DNA from: Xanthobacteraceae bacterium
GTDB taxonomy: Bacteria > Pseudomonadota > Alphaproteobacteria > Rhizobiales > Xanthobacteraceae
Reading direction: 5' to 3'
Length of the DNA: 5,502 nt
NCBI GenBank assembly: GCA_025929595.1
Contig: JAICQA010000197.1
Span: forward strand, 1 to 5,502
Shown: in pieces, positions 5,065 to 5,502 of the stretch
Position numbering within the stretch: position 1 is the stretch's first letter
How the letters are laid out: the number at the start of each line of letters is the position of its first letter
Position numbers and translations under genes: made by a program
The notes under the pieces: model-generated
Seen by the model: the letters and a program-made list of their open reading frames with translations, nothing else
Databases searched by the model: none
Told to the model about the DNA's origin: nothing

Positions 5065-5502
5065 TCAAATAGCCGCGGGCGGGACGGCCTCGGCGGAATA
5101 GCGTGACCACTCGCCGCGCGTCAGCCGATAGACCAGGCAATCGTCCGTTCCGAAGGTGCGCCGCTCGAGCGGCTTGAATCCGAGCCGCTCATAGAAGCGG
5201 TGCGCGCGCGTGTTGCGCTCGAGCGGGTCGATGAGAATGGCCGTCACAGCCGGGTCCGCGAAGCAGCGGTCGATCGCGAGGCGCATCATCTGCGTGCCGT
5301 AACCCTTGCCTAAGTCGCTCGCCTCGCCGAGCCAGATGTCGATGGCGCGCAGGTTCGGCTCGGCATTGCCCCAGTAATGCGTCTCCTCGCGCGCGGCATC
5401 GATAATCTGCATAACGCCGACGGAACGGCCGTCCACTTCGCCAATCAGCAGCTCGCGCCAATCCACATCGCGCGGCAGCTCCGTCTCCCACGGGAATGAA
5501 TC
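5065..5502 (-). CDS. GNAT acetyltransferase, AAC(6')-like, N-terminus outside window
   Basis: This enzyme would transfer an acetyl group from acetyl-CoA to an amine. The minus-strand frame is open from the right edge to a TGA at 5067-5065, giving 145 residues; about 50 N-terminal residues appear to be missing. A GTG at 5466-5464 is not taken as the start because the conserved core is already running upstream of it. Visible landmarks are GEVDGRSVGVMQIID (first core strands), EETHYWG, LRAIDIWLGEASDLGKGYGT (acetyl-CoA-binding motif A with G-K-G-Y-G), and RAHRFYERLGFKPLERR (motif B). The order and wording resemble the aminoglycoside 6'-N-acetyltransferase AAC(6')-Ib group. Chromosomal relatives of this type are common in environmental bacteria, and their real substrates are mostly unknown, so resistance should not be assumed. 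It converges on the regulator gene. No clear shared terminator is seen. Confidence 0.88.
   Translation of the reverse strand, partial: DSFPWETELPRDVDWRELLIGEVDGRSVGVMQIIDAAREETHYWGNAEPNLRAIDIWLGEASDLGKGYGTQMMRLAIDRCFADPAVTAILIDPLERNTRAHRFYERLGFKPLERRTFGTDDCLVYRLTRGEWSRYSAEAVPPAAI

Noticed and set aside
5053..5091. A GAGGCC/GGCCTC inverted repeat as a bidirectional terminator for the convergent genes
   Set aside because: The stem has six pairs with a 27-base loop, no T-runs on either side, and mostly lies within the GNAT coding region.
5464..5466. GTG as the start of the GNAT gene
   Set aside because: The frame continues open to the window edge, and starting here would cut into the acetyltransferase core.

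Overview
The window is about 5.5 kb of GC-rich bacterial chromosome. It most resembles an alphaproteobacterium of the order Rhizobiales (Hyphomicrobiales). The grounds are the GC-rich codon use and a class III cyclase with a TolB/FlgO-like middle and TPR tail, beginning 'MAESRAQRRLAAILAADIAG', a type greatly expanded in that order. No organism name can be read from the sequence itself.

Layout. (1) 1-1520, plus strand: the 3' five-sixths of lepA (elongation factor 4), entering from the left edge. (2) 1552-3300, plus strand: a complete 582-residue adenylate cyclase with all class III catalytic residues, 31 bases after lepA. (3) 3301-3637: a 337-base non-coding stretch with two adjacent hairpins, a second, decayed copy of the last ~88 bases of lepA, and a tandem TGTCATAA repeat that looks like an operator/promoter. 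(4) 3638-3910, plus strand: a 90-residue DUF4242 protein (SCO4226-type, a family with a described nickel-binding member). (5) 3970-5049, plus strand: a GlxA-type AraC regulator with a DJ-1/PfpI-like sensor domain, probably in an operon with the DUF4242 gene. (6) 5065-5502, minus strand: the C-terminal part of a GNAT acetyltransferase of the AAC(6')-like group, convergent with the regulator and running off the right edge.

The most notable structure is the repeated lepA 3' end. Copy 1 (1435-1523) is the functional gene end. Copy 2 (3396-3483) lies past the cyclase and is 83/89 identical in a hand alignment, including a shared stop codon and the following GGA. The cyclase is therefore bracketed by direct repeats about 1.96 kb apart. 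This is the footprint expected from insertion or duplication at the 3' end of lepA, in which the gene end was rebuilt and the spare copy left to decay. No integrase, transposase or other mobility gene is visible.

The second unit is a small regulatory module. A two-turn-spaced direct repeat of the AraC-site type lies upstream of the DUF4242 gene, which is followed by the AraC-type regulator. An autoregulated operon is a reasonable inference, but the ligand and targets are unknown. lepA, the DUF4242 gene and the regulator look intact. No tRNA, rRNA, CRISPR array or insertion sequence was seen.
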